In this document: positions 16,945 to 25,038 of the stretch, piece by piece | Layout: each line of letters starts with the position of its first letter | How positions within the stretch are numbered: the first letter of the stretch is position 1 | Origin: CAYUVH01 sp964448135 | GTDB taxonomy: Bacteria > Verrucomicrobiota > Verrucomicrobiia > Limisphaerales > UBA8199 | Assembly: GCA_964448135.1 (NCBI GenBank) | Contig: CAYUVH010000034.1 | Location: 62,001-126,000, forward strand | Direction of reading: 5' to 3' | DNA length: 64,000 nucleotides | Notes under the pieces: model-generated | Database searches by the model: none | What the model was told of the DNA's origin: nothing | Seen by the model: the letters and a program-made list of their open reading frames with translations, nothing else | Position numbers and translations under genes: made by a program

Positions 16945-18194
16945 GCCGCGCTGCCCGCCAGCCGGGCCAGCGTCAGCGCCAGGACTTCCACGCCACGCTG
17001 GATTTGTTCGGGGGAGGAGTATTCGTCAGGCCGATGGCTCACGCCGCCGCGGCAGGGAATAAAAATCATCCCCGTCGGACAGACCTGAGCCATAAACAGG
17101 GAATCATGGTACGCACGACTGATCATGCGTTTGGGACGCAGGCCGAGCTCGGCGCAGGATTGCTCGGCGGCGGTCAGGATTTCCGGGGCGCAAATCGCGG
17201 GCGCGTCGGCGTTGAGACGCTCGAGTTTGAAAGTGACGCCGCGGCGGGCGCAGATTTCGCCCACGGCCTTTTCGATTTTCGCCAGAGCGGGATCACGGGT
17301 GGAAAGTTGGGTGTCGCGGAAATCGATTTCCAGCCAGGCCCGACAAGGCACGCTGTTCACCGCACCAGGTTCGATGCGCAGCACACCCGTCGTACCCACG
17401 GTATCCGGACTGCCGCTGGTGAGGGCCGCCTGTTCGACCGCGAGCGCGATCTCCGCGCCCGCCAGCAGAGCGTCATGACGCTCGGGCATCAACACCGCAC
17501 CGGCGTGACCACCGACACCCGTCAACTGAACGCGAAGCGTGCTCGGCGCCGCGATGCGCTCGACAAGACCGATGGGCAAATTCTCCTTCTCCAGCAACGG
17601 CCCCTGCTCAATATGCAACTCAACGAAAGAGGAGTAGCAATTACGCGGCAGTTTGACCTGCTGCATGTCCAGCTTGCCAAAGCCGGCGGAAGCGCGCAGT
17701 TCTTCGAGCGATTTGCCCTCCGGATCACGCAAGTTGCCAGTCTTCTCCAAACTCATCGCGCCCGCCAGCAGCCGGCTGCCCAAACACCCAATTCCGAATC
17801 GCGTGGGTTCTTCGGCTGTAAAGATTACAAGTTCGATGCCGGCCTTCGGCTTGAAACCTGAACGCTGCAAGGCCCGCATCGCTTCGATCGCGCCCAACAC
17901 ACCTACAACACCATCATACCTGCCGGCGTTGGGAATGGCATCAATGTGCGAACCGGTCGAGACGGGAGGAAGTTTTGCATCCGCGCCAACCCACCGTGCG
18001 AAAATATTTCCCACGGCATCTTCACGAATGGTCAATCCCGCCGCGCGGCACAAATCCTTGACCTTCGCGCGCGCGCGCAAATCGGACTCCGAGAAGAGAA
18101 CGCGCGTGACGACCGGCGCGGGTTCCTGCGAGATCGCAGCCAGCTCATCAATCTCGCCTTGCAACTGTTGGATATTAACCTTGGGCGTTACCAT
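16941..18194 (-). CDS. ureidoglycolate amidohydrolase (plant UAH-like, M20 family)
   Basis: 417 residues, a binuclear metal amidohydrolase of the M20/hydantoinase-carbamoylase family. The metal motifs are TGSHIDAIPNAGRYDGVVG, TAEEPTRFG and ELHIEQGPLLE, plus MISRAYHDSLFMAQ near the C-terminus. From memory of the Arabidopsis enzyme, GSHIDAIP, SGFKPK, EEPTRFGI, GGHAGAVLMP and SRAYHDSLFMA are features of ureidoglycolate amidohydrolase rather than of allantoate amidohydrolase. It would release glyoxylate, two ammonia and CO2 from ureidoglycolate, the last step of the ureide pathway encoded next to it. The ATG is at 18194. Confidence in this subtype is good but rests on recalled motifs. Confidence 0.85.
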   Translation of the reverse strand: MVTPKVNIQQLQGEIDELAAISQEPAPVVTRVLFSESDLRARAKVKDLCRAAGLTIREDAVGNIFARWVGADAKLPPVSTGSHIDAIPNAGRYDGVVGVLGAIEAMRALQRSGFKPKAGIELVIFTAEEPTRFGIGCLGSRLLAGAMSLEKTGNLRDPEGKSLEELRASAGFGKLDMQQVKLPRNCYSSFVELHIEQGPLLEKENLPIGLVERIAAPSTLRVQLTGVGGHAGAVLMPERHDALLAGAEIALAVEQAALTSGSPDTVGTTGVLRIEPGAVNSVPCRAWLEIDFRDTQLSTRDPALAKIEKAVGEICARRGVTFKLERLNADAPAICAPEILTAAEQSCAELGLRPKRMISRAYHDSLFMAQVCPTGMIFIPCRGGVSHRPDEYSSPEQIQRGVEVLALTLARLAGSAA

Positions 18195-18199
18195 CGCTA

Positions 18200-18262
18200 T
18201 TTTCAGAATTCGGACTTCGAGCTTCCTTCGGAGTTCGTCATTCGAGCTTCGTCATTCTCACA
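18200..18262. repeat. hairpin repeat family B, right-type arm
   Basis: Sequence of the type ATTCGGACTTCGAGCTTCCT...GTTCGTCATTCGAGCTTCGT lies between the UAH and allE genes. It matches the right arm at 24093-24140 and the copy at 35335-35397. It overlaps the first few bases beyond the allE stop. Confidence 0.75.
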
Positions 18263-19001
18263 ACGGTTTCCGATTCACATCCTTGTAATAAATATAGCTC
18301 GCCGGCGTCGTGCCCATGGCGACGAACCATTGCGGACAATACGGCGCCATCCAGATAACGTCGCCGGCCTGCACGGGATACCAATCCGCATCAAGGCGAT
18401 AAACACCCTGCCCCTTCAGCATGACGAGGCCATGTTCCATGATGTGCGTCTCGACGAAGGGCAGCGTCGCGCCGGGTTGGTAGGTGAAGATGTTCACCGC
18501 CATGTCGAAGGCCGGTTGGTCGGGGAGGAGAACCTGGAGGCGAGCGTCCTTGTTGCCGAGGAAGGGCTGGCCGGCAATGTTCTTTTCGTGGCCGACGATG
18601 AGTTCAGGGACGGCCGCGCCTGGCAGGGGCACGAACTTTTTTTGGAAGATCAGGAGTTCGGTGCCGGGTTTGGCTTCGCTGAAAAGAAAGTCGTGGCCCG
18701 GTGGCAAAAAAACGTAGGAGCCCGTGGTGAGTGCACTGCGCTTTCCATTCAGAGTAGCGCGGCACATTCCGGACAGGACATATATGACGTATTCCAACTC
18801 GCCCGTGTTACCGCGGCCTTCGCCGTCCTTTTGCAATGTAGCGAAGAGCTGGCAGAAGTCGGCGCCCATGCCGGCGGAGATTTGGACGATGACGACGGCA
18901 TTCTTCCAGCCGGGCACGCAACTGGGGACGAAACCCGAGGGAGTGCGGAGGGCGTAGCGTTCCTTGACGACATCCCGCGTGGAGCCAAAAAGAGTGTTCA
19001 T
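18258..19001 (-). CDS. allE: (S)-ureidoglycine aminohydrolase (bicupin)
   Basis: 247 residues, starting MNTLFGSTRDVVKERYALRT, which is the conserved opening of UGlyAH/AllE. Two cupin domains follow (about 55-120 and 165-230), the second with the Mn-binding pattern ETHIMEHGLVMLKGQGVY and later PYCPQWFVA. The enzyme converts (S)-ureidoglycine to (S)-ureidoglycolate with release of ammonia and enforces stereospecificity. It sits between the UAH and allantoinase genes on the same strand, exactly where the pathway needs it. Confidence 0.92.
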   Translation of the reverse strand: MNTLFGSTRDVVKERYALRTPSGFVPSCVPGWKNAVVIVQISAGMGADFCQLFATLQKDGEGRGNTGELEYVIYVLSGMCRATLNGKRSALTTGSYVFLPPGHDFLFSEAKPGTELLIFQKKFVPLPGAAVPELIVGHEKNIAGQPFLGNKDARLQVLLPDQPAFDMAVNIFTYQPGATLPFVETHIMEHGLVMLKGQGVYRLDADWYPVQAGDVIWMAPYCPQWFVAMGTTPASYIYYKDVNRKPL

Positions 19002-19386
19002 TTCCGGGTGCGAGAAAAACCGGCCCGGACGGGTTTGGCAACCTTATTTGTGGGCGGACAGGAAGACCAGCGGGACTACCGCTTACCCCCTTCACACAAG
19101 TTTGACCCGCTACACCCGTTACACCCCGCTACACGGCCTGCAACGAAAACTTCAACCGCGCGGGGACGACATGGGCGTTGCGTTCGTCGGCGGCAGGGTA
19201 AAGGTCACGGTGCGAACGTTGTTTACAGATTGAACCCGCTGCGCGCGGGCCTTGGGCGCGTGTCTGGCGGCGTAAGTCATCAAGCCGGCGACCCCGATGC
19301 CAACGAACACCGCTATAATCAGGCAAATGCGCTTACTCCTCATACCTGATATGACACCGGAGATGGAGGATTTGCACAAAAATCTC
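19002..19386. other. intergenic region within the ureide cluster
   Basis: A 385-base gap between allE and allB on the same strand. Apart from one possible small membrane protein (19152-19343) I see no gene. A short pyrimidine-rich stretch with repeated TACACC/TACACCC lies near 19107-19132. Confidence 0.5.
19152..19343 (-). CDS. possible small single-span membrane protein
   Basis: From ATG 19343 the frame gives 63 residues: MRSKRICLIIAVFVGIGVAG forms one convincing transmembrane helix, followed by a basic, soluble tail (ARHAPKARAQRV). No known family. It lies in the gap between allE and allB and could be translated, but start context is weak and codon evidence is limited. It may equally be chance. 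Confidence 0.35.
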   Translation of the reverse strand: MRSKRICLIIAVFVGIGVAGLMTYAARHAPKARAQRVQSVNNVRTVTFTLPPTNATPMSSPRG

Positions 19387-20745
19387 TCAAAAAGAGGGTT
19401 TTACCAGTTTTCCAAAGGCGCCAGTGAAGGGCTTAACGTTGCGATAGACCGGCTCTCCCCGCACGAAAGTCGATTCAACTTTGCCGCGGAGTTTCCGGTC
19501 AACATACGGCGACTGTTTGTGGCGGTAGTGCAACTCCTCTCGTGTAACCACAAATTCAGCGTCAAGGTCAACAATCGCAAAATCCGCGTCGGCACCGATG
19601 GCGATGCGGCCTTTGGATTTCGGGAGTTGGAAACGCCTGGCGACGCGGTCCGACAGCAGACCAGCCAGCAACGGCAAGGCATCGCTTGCGCCTCGTTGCG
19701 CGGCGCCGGTGAGCAGGAGCGGGATGGTGTGTTGCACGCCGGAGATGCCACCCCAGATTTTGAAGAAATTGTCGCTTTGCTTCATGTCCGGCGGCGAGGG
19801 GGAGTGGTCCGAGCCGACTGTGGTAATGTCGCCGGCCAGGAGGTGTTGCCAGAGTGAGGCCTGCTCGTCGGGGGTGCGGACGGGCGGAGCGCATTTGGCG
19901 AGGGCGCCGATGCGGAGCAGGTCGTCCTCGGTCAGGGTGAGGTAGTGAGGACAGGTTTCGCAGGTAACGTTCGCGCCGCGGCGTCTGGCGTCGGCGACCA
20001 CGGCGACTCCCGCGCCGCAACTGACATGGACGATGTGCAGGGCGCAGCCGGTTTCGCCGGAAAGTTCGATGGCGCAGCGGATGGCGTCCAATTCGGCGGC
20101 GACGGGACGGGAATCGAGATAGTCGCGCGCAGAGGTGCGACCGGCGGCGATTTGTCCGCGCGTGAGGCGGCTGGTTTCGGTTTCGCTTTCGGCGTGCACG
20201 GCCACAAGCAGGCCGAGGGAGGCGGCGCGTTTCATGCCGGCACGCAGGGTCGCGTCGTCCACGCAGGAAAAATCGTCGATACCACTGTTCGACATGAAGG
20301 CTTTGAAACCGATCACGCCGCAATCGGCGAGTTCGGCGAGTTTGTCCACATTGCCCGGCACAATGCCGCCCCAGAGAGCAAAATCGGTGAGGGAAGTTCG
20401 TTCCGCCACGGCCAGCTTCAGTTGAAAGCTTTCCGCATCCACTGTTGGTGGATGGGCATTCAATGGCATGTCGAAGAACAGTGTGCCACCGCCGGCGGCG
20501 TGGGCACGGGAACCAGTGGCGATGCCTTCCCAATCGGCACGGCCGGGGTCGTTGAAATGGACGTGGGCGTCAATCACGCCCGGAAAGACGTGGAGGCCGC
20601 TTGCGTTTACTTCCGCTTTGCCGCTACCGCGGACTTGCGATTCGAGCGCGGCGATTTTGCCGTCCGTCACGCCGATCTCCCATGGTTTGACGGCATCCGG
20701 CGTGACGACCTGCGCTCCTCGGATTATCAGATCAAACTCACTCAT
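19387..20745 (-). CDS. allB: allantoinase
   Basis: 452 residues, a cyclic amidohydrolase that opens allantoin to allantoate. The metal site is complete: DAHVHFNDPGR (HxH), the bridging Lys in GVIGFKAFMSNSG, AVHAE, CPHYLTLTEDDL and the catalytic Asp in GSDHSPSPPDMK. DAESFQLKLA and CAPPVRTPDEQ also match allantoinases rather than dihydropyrimidinases. Its start overlaps the stop of allC by four bases (ATGA), so allC and allB are translationally coupled. Confidence 0.95.
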   Translation of the reverse strand: MSEFDLIIRGAQVVTPDAVKPWEIGVTDGKIAALESQVRGSGKAEVNASGLHVFPGVIDAHVHFNDPGRADWEGIATGSRAHAAGGGTLFFDMPLNAHPPTVDAESFQLKLAVAERTSLTDFALWGGIVPGNVDKLAELADCGVIGFKAFMSNSGIDDFSCVDDATLRAGMKRAASLGLLVAVHAESETETSRLTRGQIAAGRTSARDYLDSRPVAAELDAIRCAIELSGETGCALHIVHVSCGAGVAVVADARRRGANVTCETCPHYLTLTEDDLLRIGALAKCAPPVRTPDEQASLWQHLLAGDITTVGSDHSPSPPDMKQSDNFFKIWGGISGVQHTIPLLLTGAAQRGASDALPLLAGLLSDRVARRFQLPKSKGRIAIGADADFAIVDLDAEFVVTREELHYRHKQSPYVDRKLRGKVESTFVRGEPVYRNVKPFTGAFGKLVKPSF

Positions 20746-21983
20746 GTGTTCTTCAACTTCGCGGCGAGGCGACGGATGAAATCGGTCATGATTTCGAGCG
20801 CCACGCTGATGTCGCGCTCGGTCGCGGACTCGGCCGGATTATGGCTGATGCCGCCTTTGCAGCGGACGAATAGCATCGTGACCGGAGTGATGGCCGCCAT
20901 GACGGCGGCGTCGTGGCCCGCGCCGCTGGCGAGGCTGATGAGGCGGGGCTGGTGGGCGCGCACGGATTGGGCCAGCAGCTCGGATAGTTGCGGGGAGCAG
21001 GGAACCGAGGCGGTTTGTTGGGCCAACTGGATTTGCGCCTGCACCTTGCGTCGGGCGGCCATCTGGCAGGCCTGTTTTTTTAAATTTTTCACCGCCGTCA
21101 GCCGTTGCGCATCCTTTTGATGACGCACATCGAGGGTGAGGTGCACGGCGCCGGGAATCACGTTGCTCGCGCCGGATTCGACGGCAAGCTGGCCAACGGT
21201 GGCGACGAGTCCCTTTCTTCGGCGGGCTTCGGCTTCGACCGCGAGTGTGAATTCGGCGGCGGCACACAGGGCGTCACGGCGCAGGCGCATAGGCGTGGTG
21301 CCGGCGTGTCCGGCTCTGCCAATGAAGCGCAGGCTGAGGCGGGATTGACCCGCGATGTCGGTGACCAAGCCGACCGCGAGATTTTCAGCCTCCAGCACCG
21401 GTCCTTGCTCGATGTGGGCTTCGAGATAACCCAGCAGGCGGCGCGGATCCAGCTTCGCGCGATCCAACTTCGCGGGCGACCCGCCGAAATTTGCGATGGC
21501 TTCGGCCATGGTTATGCCCTCGGAATCCTTTCGCTGCAAAGCCGTGCGATCGAATTTACCCACCACCGTGCGGCTGCCGAGATACGCGGTTTGATAACGA
21601 ACACCTTCCTCATCGGAAAACCCAATCACCTCGATCGCAAACGGCAATTGAGCCTTCTCGCGGCGCAGTTGTTCCACGCACGCGATTCCGAGCATCACAC
21701 CCATCGGGCCGTCGAACTTGCCCGCGTTGCGAACGGTGTCCAGGTGCGAACCAATCAATAAAACCTTCGCGTCCTCGCGCGCCGCCGGATAATGACCGAT
21801 CAGATTGCCGATTTCATCCTGCCGAACGCTCATGCCGGCGGAGCGCATCCAGTGACCGAACTGCGCGTTGGCGCGGGCCATGGCGGGGGAGCAAAAGGTG
21901 CGGGTGATGCGACCGGGCTCGTCGGTGATGCGGGCAAGGGCGTCGAGACGACGCATCACGGCTTTGGATTCTGAAGACTTCAT
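20742..21983 (-). CDS. allC: allantoate amidohydrolase (M20 family)
   Basis: 413 residues from ATG 21983 (MKSSESKAVMRRLDALARIT). The frame continues upstream to 22046 through a hairpin repeat arm, giving a hydrophobic leader (MGLGIYLELGPWFLVLPRVV), but enzymes of this family are cytoplasmic and the shorter start fits. Metal motifs are LIGSHLDTVRNAGKFDGPMG, FSDEEGVRY, EAHIEQGPVLE and SGAGHDAAVMA. It should hydrolyse allantoate to ureidoglycine, ammonia and CO2. The second M20 enzyme in the cluster (16941-18194) looks like UAH, so this one takes the allantoate step. Confidence 0.9.
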   Translation of the reverse strand: MKSSESKAVMRRLDALARITDEPGRITRTFCSPAMARANAQFGHWMRSAGMSVRQDEIGNLIGHYPAAREDAKVLLIGSHLDTVRNAGKFDGPMGVMLGIACVEQLRREKAQLPFAIEVIGFSDEEGVRYQTAYLGSRTVVGKFDRTALQRKDSEGITMAEAIANFGGSPAKLDRAKLDPRRLLGYLEAHIEQGPVLEAENLAVGLVTDIAGQSRLSLRFIGRAGHAGTTPMRLRRDALCAAAEFTLAVEAEARRRKGLVATVGQLAVESGASNVIPGAVHLTLDVRHQKDAQRLTAVKNLKKQACQMAARRKVQAQIQLAQQTASVPCSPQLSELLAQSVRAHQPRLISLASGAGHDAAVMAAITPVTMLFVRCKGGISHNPAESATERDISVALEIMTDFIRRLAAKLKNT

Positions 21984-21999
21984 GCAAACGACGCGCGGA

Positions 22000-22138
22000 A
22001 GGACCAAGAACCAAGGACCAAGCTCCAGATAAATCCCAAGCCCCAAGCACCAAACAGCGTGCGCTTCTGCAAATCCCGACGTCGAGCTTCGATCTTGGAG
22101 CTTCTCTGGTCCTTGGTTCTTGGTTCTTGGTTCTTGAT
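22000..22138. repeat. hairpin repeat family A, both arms
   Basis: Left arm at 22001-22052 (GGACCAAGAACCAAGGACCA, then AGCTCCA and AGCCCCAAGCACCAA), right arm at 22094-22138 (CTTGGAGCTTCTCTGGTCCT, then repeated TGGTTCTTGG). The two can pair over ACCAAGAACCAAGGACCA and AGCTCCA. It fills the gap between allC and uraH. Confidence 0.85.
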
Positions 22139-22153
22139 TCCGGGCGCTTTCAT

Positions 22154-22510
22154 TCAGCTTCCTCGATACGTGCTATACGCCCAGGGCGAGCAAAGCAGCG
22201 GCACATGATACGAGGCCGTCGCATCCGCGATTCCGAAACGCACCGGCACCCGATCCAAAAAACGATGTTTGCCGTGCAGGTATCCCTTCGCGGCGAAGTA
22301 ATCTCCTACGAAAAACACGATCTCGAACTCCCCGACCGCCATTTCTTCGGCGGCCAGCAAAGGTTCGCCGGTGCGGCCGTCGTTGTTTGTGCGCAGGGCT
22401 TTCAGGAGTGTGCGGTGCGGGCCGGAACAGGACCACAGCTCGATTTGCAAATCGCCGGCCGGGCAGCCGTTGGCCGTGTCCAGGACGTGGGTGCTTAATT
22501 TGGCGGGCAT
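22154..22510 (-). CDS. uraH: 5-hydroxyisourate hydrolase
   Basis: 118 residues, transthyretin fold. The N-terminal LSTHVLDTANGCPA with its catalytic His, a central WSCSGPHRTLL, TASYHVPLLCSPWAYSTYRGS at the C-terminus and the terminal YRGS signature are diagnostic of HIU hydrolase as opposed to transthyretin. It hydrolyses the first uricase product to OHCU. No signal peptide, so it acts in the cytoplasm. Confidence 0.95.
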   Translation of the reverse strand: MPAKLSTHVLDTANGCPAGDLQIELWSCSGPHRTLLKALRTNNDGRTGEPLLAAEEMAVGEFEIVFFVGDYFAAKGYLHGKHRFLDRVPVRFGIADATASYHVPLLCSPWAYSTYRGS

Positions 22511-22569
22511 GGGAGGATATTAGGCGCAAGGGCGGCGGGAATCAAATCCGGGCGGAGTGCTTAAACGGA

Positions 22570-23091
22570 TCAGTCATCGGCCACACATAGATCCTGCAGC
22601 CGCAGCAACGCGATTTTGCCAATCTCGGTTAGGGCGGTCTGCACTTCGTTCTCACGGCTGTTTTTGAGTCGAACCTCAAAGCCGGCGAGGATGGCGTCTT
22701 TCTTGTTCAGTCGTGCGCAAATCACAAAAGGGAAACCAAAGCGCTCGCGGTATTCGTCGTTGTATTTTTGAAAGCGGGCGATTTCGTCCGGCGTAAGGCG
22801 GTCGAGTCCGGCGCTGGCCTGTTCGGTGGTCGACGACTGCGTGAGCGTGCCGGCGAGGGCAGCGCGGCCCACGAGGTCCGGGTGTGCGCGAATCAGATCG
22901 AGCTGTTTGAAGGAACCGGATTCTTTCACCGTCTCACAGAGGATTTGGTGCAGGGCCTCGACGTTCGCAAACGGCCGCTTTGCCCACGCGCGCTCGGCGA
23001 TCCATGGCGAATGCTCAAAGACCGGTCCCACCACGCCCGTGAATTCGGCCTGGGGCATTTCGTTCAGTTCTTTGATCGTATAGCGCTTCAT
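22570..23091 (-). CDS. uraD: 2-oxo-4-hydroxy-4-carboxy-5-ureidoimidazoline (OHCU) decarboxylase
   Basis: 173 residues from ATG 23091 (MKRYTIKELNEMPQAEF); the frame continues antisense to uricase, which is spurious. The catalytic His is in LIRAHPDLVG, followed by SSTTEQASAGLDRL and FGFPFVICARLNKK, all conserved in OHCU decarboxylases. The enzyme makes (S)-allantoin stereospecifically. It is divergent from the uricase gene with a 69-base gap that should hold both promoters. Confidence 0.94.
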   Translation of the reverse strand: MKRYTIKELNEMPQAEFTGVVGPVFEHSPWIAERAWAKRPFANVEALHQILCETVKESGSFKQLDLIRAHPDLVGRAALAGTLTQSSTTEQASAGLDRLTPDEIARFQKYNDEYRERFGFPFVICARLNKKDAILAGFEVRLKNSRENEVQTALTEIGKIALLRLQDLCVADD

Positions 23092-23160
23092 CGGTTCATT
23101 GCCGTGGCTTGCCTTTAATCGGCGGCCCCATTCATACTCGGGTGCCCGGAAAAACGCATT

Positions 23161-24000
23161 ATGAAACTGACTCATCATCACTACGGCAAGGCCAAGGTCC
23201 GCGTGCTCAAAGTCATCCGCGACGGCAAGCGGCACACGCTCAGGGAACTCGACGTGTCCGTCATGCTCCAGGGCGACTTCGACGCGTCCTACACCAAGGC
23301 CGACAACAGCCTCGTGGTGGCCACCGACACGATGAAGAACACGGTGTATGTCGTGGCAAAGCAGAAGCTGGGCGCGGAGAACGAACAGTTCGGCCTGGAC
23401 CTGGGCCAGCATTTCCTGACGAATTACCCGCAGGTCTCGCGGGTGGAAGTGGGGATTGCCGAGCGTTGCTGGGAGCGGATGAATTTCGCGGGCAAGCTCC
23501 ATGACCATGCGTTCCTGCAAAACACCCCCGCCCGCCTGACGACCCAGGTTGTCTCCACTCGCTCCGGCGAAGGCGTGGAATCCGGCATCGAAGAGCTGCT
23601 GGTCCTCAAGAGCACCGGCTCCGGGTTCAGTAATTTCGCGCGTGATAAATACACCACGCTGCCGGAAACGAACGACCGCATCTTCTCGACCAAACTAAAA
23701 GCCGTCTGGCCCTACGACAGCCGGCCCAAATCCTATTCCGCGACCAACGGGAAAATCCTGCAGGCCATGCTGGATGTGTTTGCCGCGAACTTCAGCCCGT
23801 CGGTGCAGGTCACCCTTTACGAAATGGGCCAGGCCGCGCTGGAGGCCGCCCCCGAGATTTCGCAAATCCACATCGCCATGCCGAACAAACACTACCTGCT
23901 GGCGAATCTCAAGCCCTTCGACCTCGACAATCCGAACGAAGTCTTTGTGCCCACGGACGAACCGCATGGGCAGATTGAAGGGACGGTCAGCAGGGAGTAA
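23161..24000 (+). CDS. uox: urate oxidase (uricase)
   Basis: 279 residues, the cofactor-free T-fold uricase that oxidises urate to 5-hydroxyisourate and hydrogen peroxide. Visible features are the catalytic Lys in HHYGKAKVRV, the catalytic Thr in VVATDTMKNTVYV, and the family signature LLVLKSTGSGFSNFARDKYT with its Phe and Arg that hold urate. The second repeat ends with NEVFVPTDEPHG. No signal peptide. It heads the urate pathway, divergent from the rest. No xanthine dehydrogenase or purine transporter is in the window, so urate supply is encoded elsewhere. Confidence 0.96.
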   Translation: MKLTHHHYGKAKVRVLKVIRDGKRHTLRELDVSVMLQGDFDASYTKADNSLVVATDTMKNTVYVVAKQKLGAENEQFGLDLGQHFLTNYPQVSRVEVGIAERCWERMNFAGKLHDHAFLQNTPARLTTQVVSTRSGEGVESGIEELLVLKSTGSGFSNFARDKYTTLPETNDRIFSTKLKAVWPYDSRPKSYSATNGKILQAMLDVFAANFSPSVQVTLYEMGQAALEAAPEISQIHIAMPNKHYLLANLKPFDLDNPNEVFVPTDEPHGQIEGTVSRE

Positions 24001-24009
24001 GGGCAGTAA

Positions 24010-24147
24010 ATGACGAAGCACGAATGATCCCTCTGAGCGGGACCGAAAGAATGACAAAGCTCGAAAACCAAAATGGGAGACTGCTTGTTTCGGTTATTCG
24101 TGCTTCGAGCTTCTTTCGGATTTCGTCATTCGTGCTTCGGATTTTTC
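24010..24147. repeat. hairpin repeat family B, both arms, right arm inside a coding sequence
   Basis: Left arm 24010-24067 (ATGACGAAGCACGAATGA, then CCGAAAGAATGACAAAGCTC) pairs with right arm 24093-24140 (ATTCGTGCTTCGAGCTTCTT then TCGTCATTCGTGCTTCGG). The right arm is read as VIRASSFFRISSFVLRIF in the following gene. Confidence 0.82.
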
Positions 24148-25016
24148 CCGCCGTTCTCGCCTTGTCAGCGGCTCAGGCCCTCGCCCAGACCAATCACACG
24201 TGGACCAACGTCCAATCCTGGGTTTATCAACTCACCAAATATCAAAGCAACCGGCTCGACGAAATTGCCAATGCCGGCTTTGACCTGGCGGTGATCGACC
24301 TGGCGCGCGACGGCAACACGAGCTTCTTCAAGCGCCCGGAGATCGAGGCACTGAAACAAAAAGGAATCATCGTGCTGGCGTACTTCGAGATTGGCGCCAT
24401 TGAAAACTATCGGCCCGAGAGGAAGGGCATCCCCGAGGACTTGAAGGTGGGCGTGGTGAAAGGGTGGCCCAAAGAGCAGAAAGTGAAGTATTGGGACGAA
24501 CGCTGGTGGCCGATCGTGCGCGGGCGTGTAGACCAGGCCTTGAACGCGGGATTTGATGGCGCATACCTGGATATGGTGACCGCATACGAGGAGATCGCCG
24601 CCACGGAAATGACGCGGGAAGAGCTGGCGCACAGGATGGTGGATTTGATCAGCCGGATTTCCCAATACGCGAAGGCGAAAAATCCGGGCTTCAAAATCGT
24701 GCCGCAGAATTGCCCCGAGCTTTACACGTGGTCCAATTGGGAAGCGAAGCCGAATGAGAAATATATCACGGCGATTGACGGCATCGGGCTGGAGGACGTC
24801 TTCTATCTTGCGCACGACAAGCCGGCGACCGCCAAATGGTGCCAGGAGAATCGAGACAACGCGGTGGCGATTCGAAAGGCGGAAAAGTTAGTGCTCGGTG
24901 TGGACTACGCGAAGAAGCCGGCCTCGATCGCGGATGCTTACGCGAAGCAACGGGCGTTGGGATTTGTGCCGTACGTGAGCGTGGTGGGGTTGGATGTGGT
25001 GAAGAAGGAAAAATGA
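24051..25016 (+). CDS. secreted GH114/TM1410-like putative glycoside hydrolase
   Basis: 321 residues from ATG 24051 (an ATG at 24024 is also in frame). The N-terminus is a signal peptide ending ALSAAQALAQ, whose upstream part is encoded by a repeat arm. The mature part is a TIM-barrel of the MJ1477/TM1410, GH114 type: DEIANAGFDLAVIDLARDG, IIVLAYFEIGAIENYRPE, RWWPIVRGRVDQALNAGFDG, AYLDMVTAYEE and IVPQNCPEL. The family includes endo-alpha-1,4-polygalactosaminidases. The conserved acids (YLDMV, YFEIG) are present. Substrate here is unknown; export is clear. Confidence 0.82.
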   Translation: MTKLENQNGRLLVSVIRASSFFRISSFVLRIFPAVLALSAAQALAQTNHTWTNVQSWVYQLTKYQSNRLDEIANAGFDLAVIDLARDGNTSFFKRPEIEALKQKGIIVLAYFEIGAIENYRPERKGIPEDLKVGVVKGWPKEQKVKYWDERWWPIVRGRVDQALNAGFDGAYLDMVTAYEEIAATEMTREELAHRMVDLISRISQYAKAKNPGFKIVPQNCPELYTWSNWEAKPNEKYITAIDGIGLEDVFYLAHDKPATAKWCQENRDNAVAIRKAEKLVLGVDYAKKPASIADAYAKQRALGFVPYVSVVGLDVVKKEK

Positions 25017-25038
25017 GGAAGGACGAAGTGCGAGTCCG

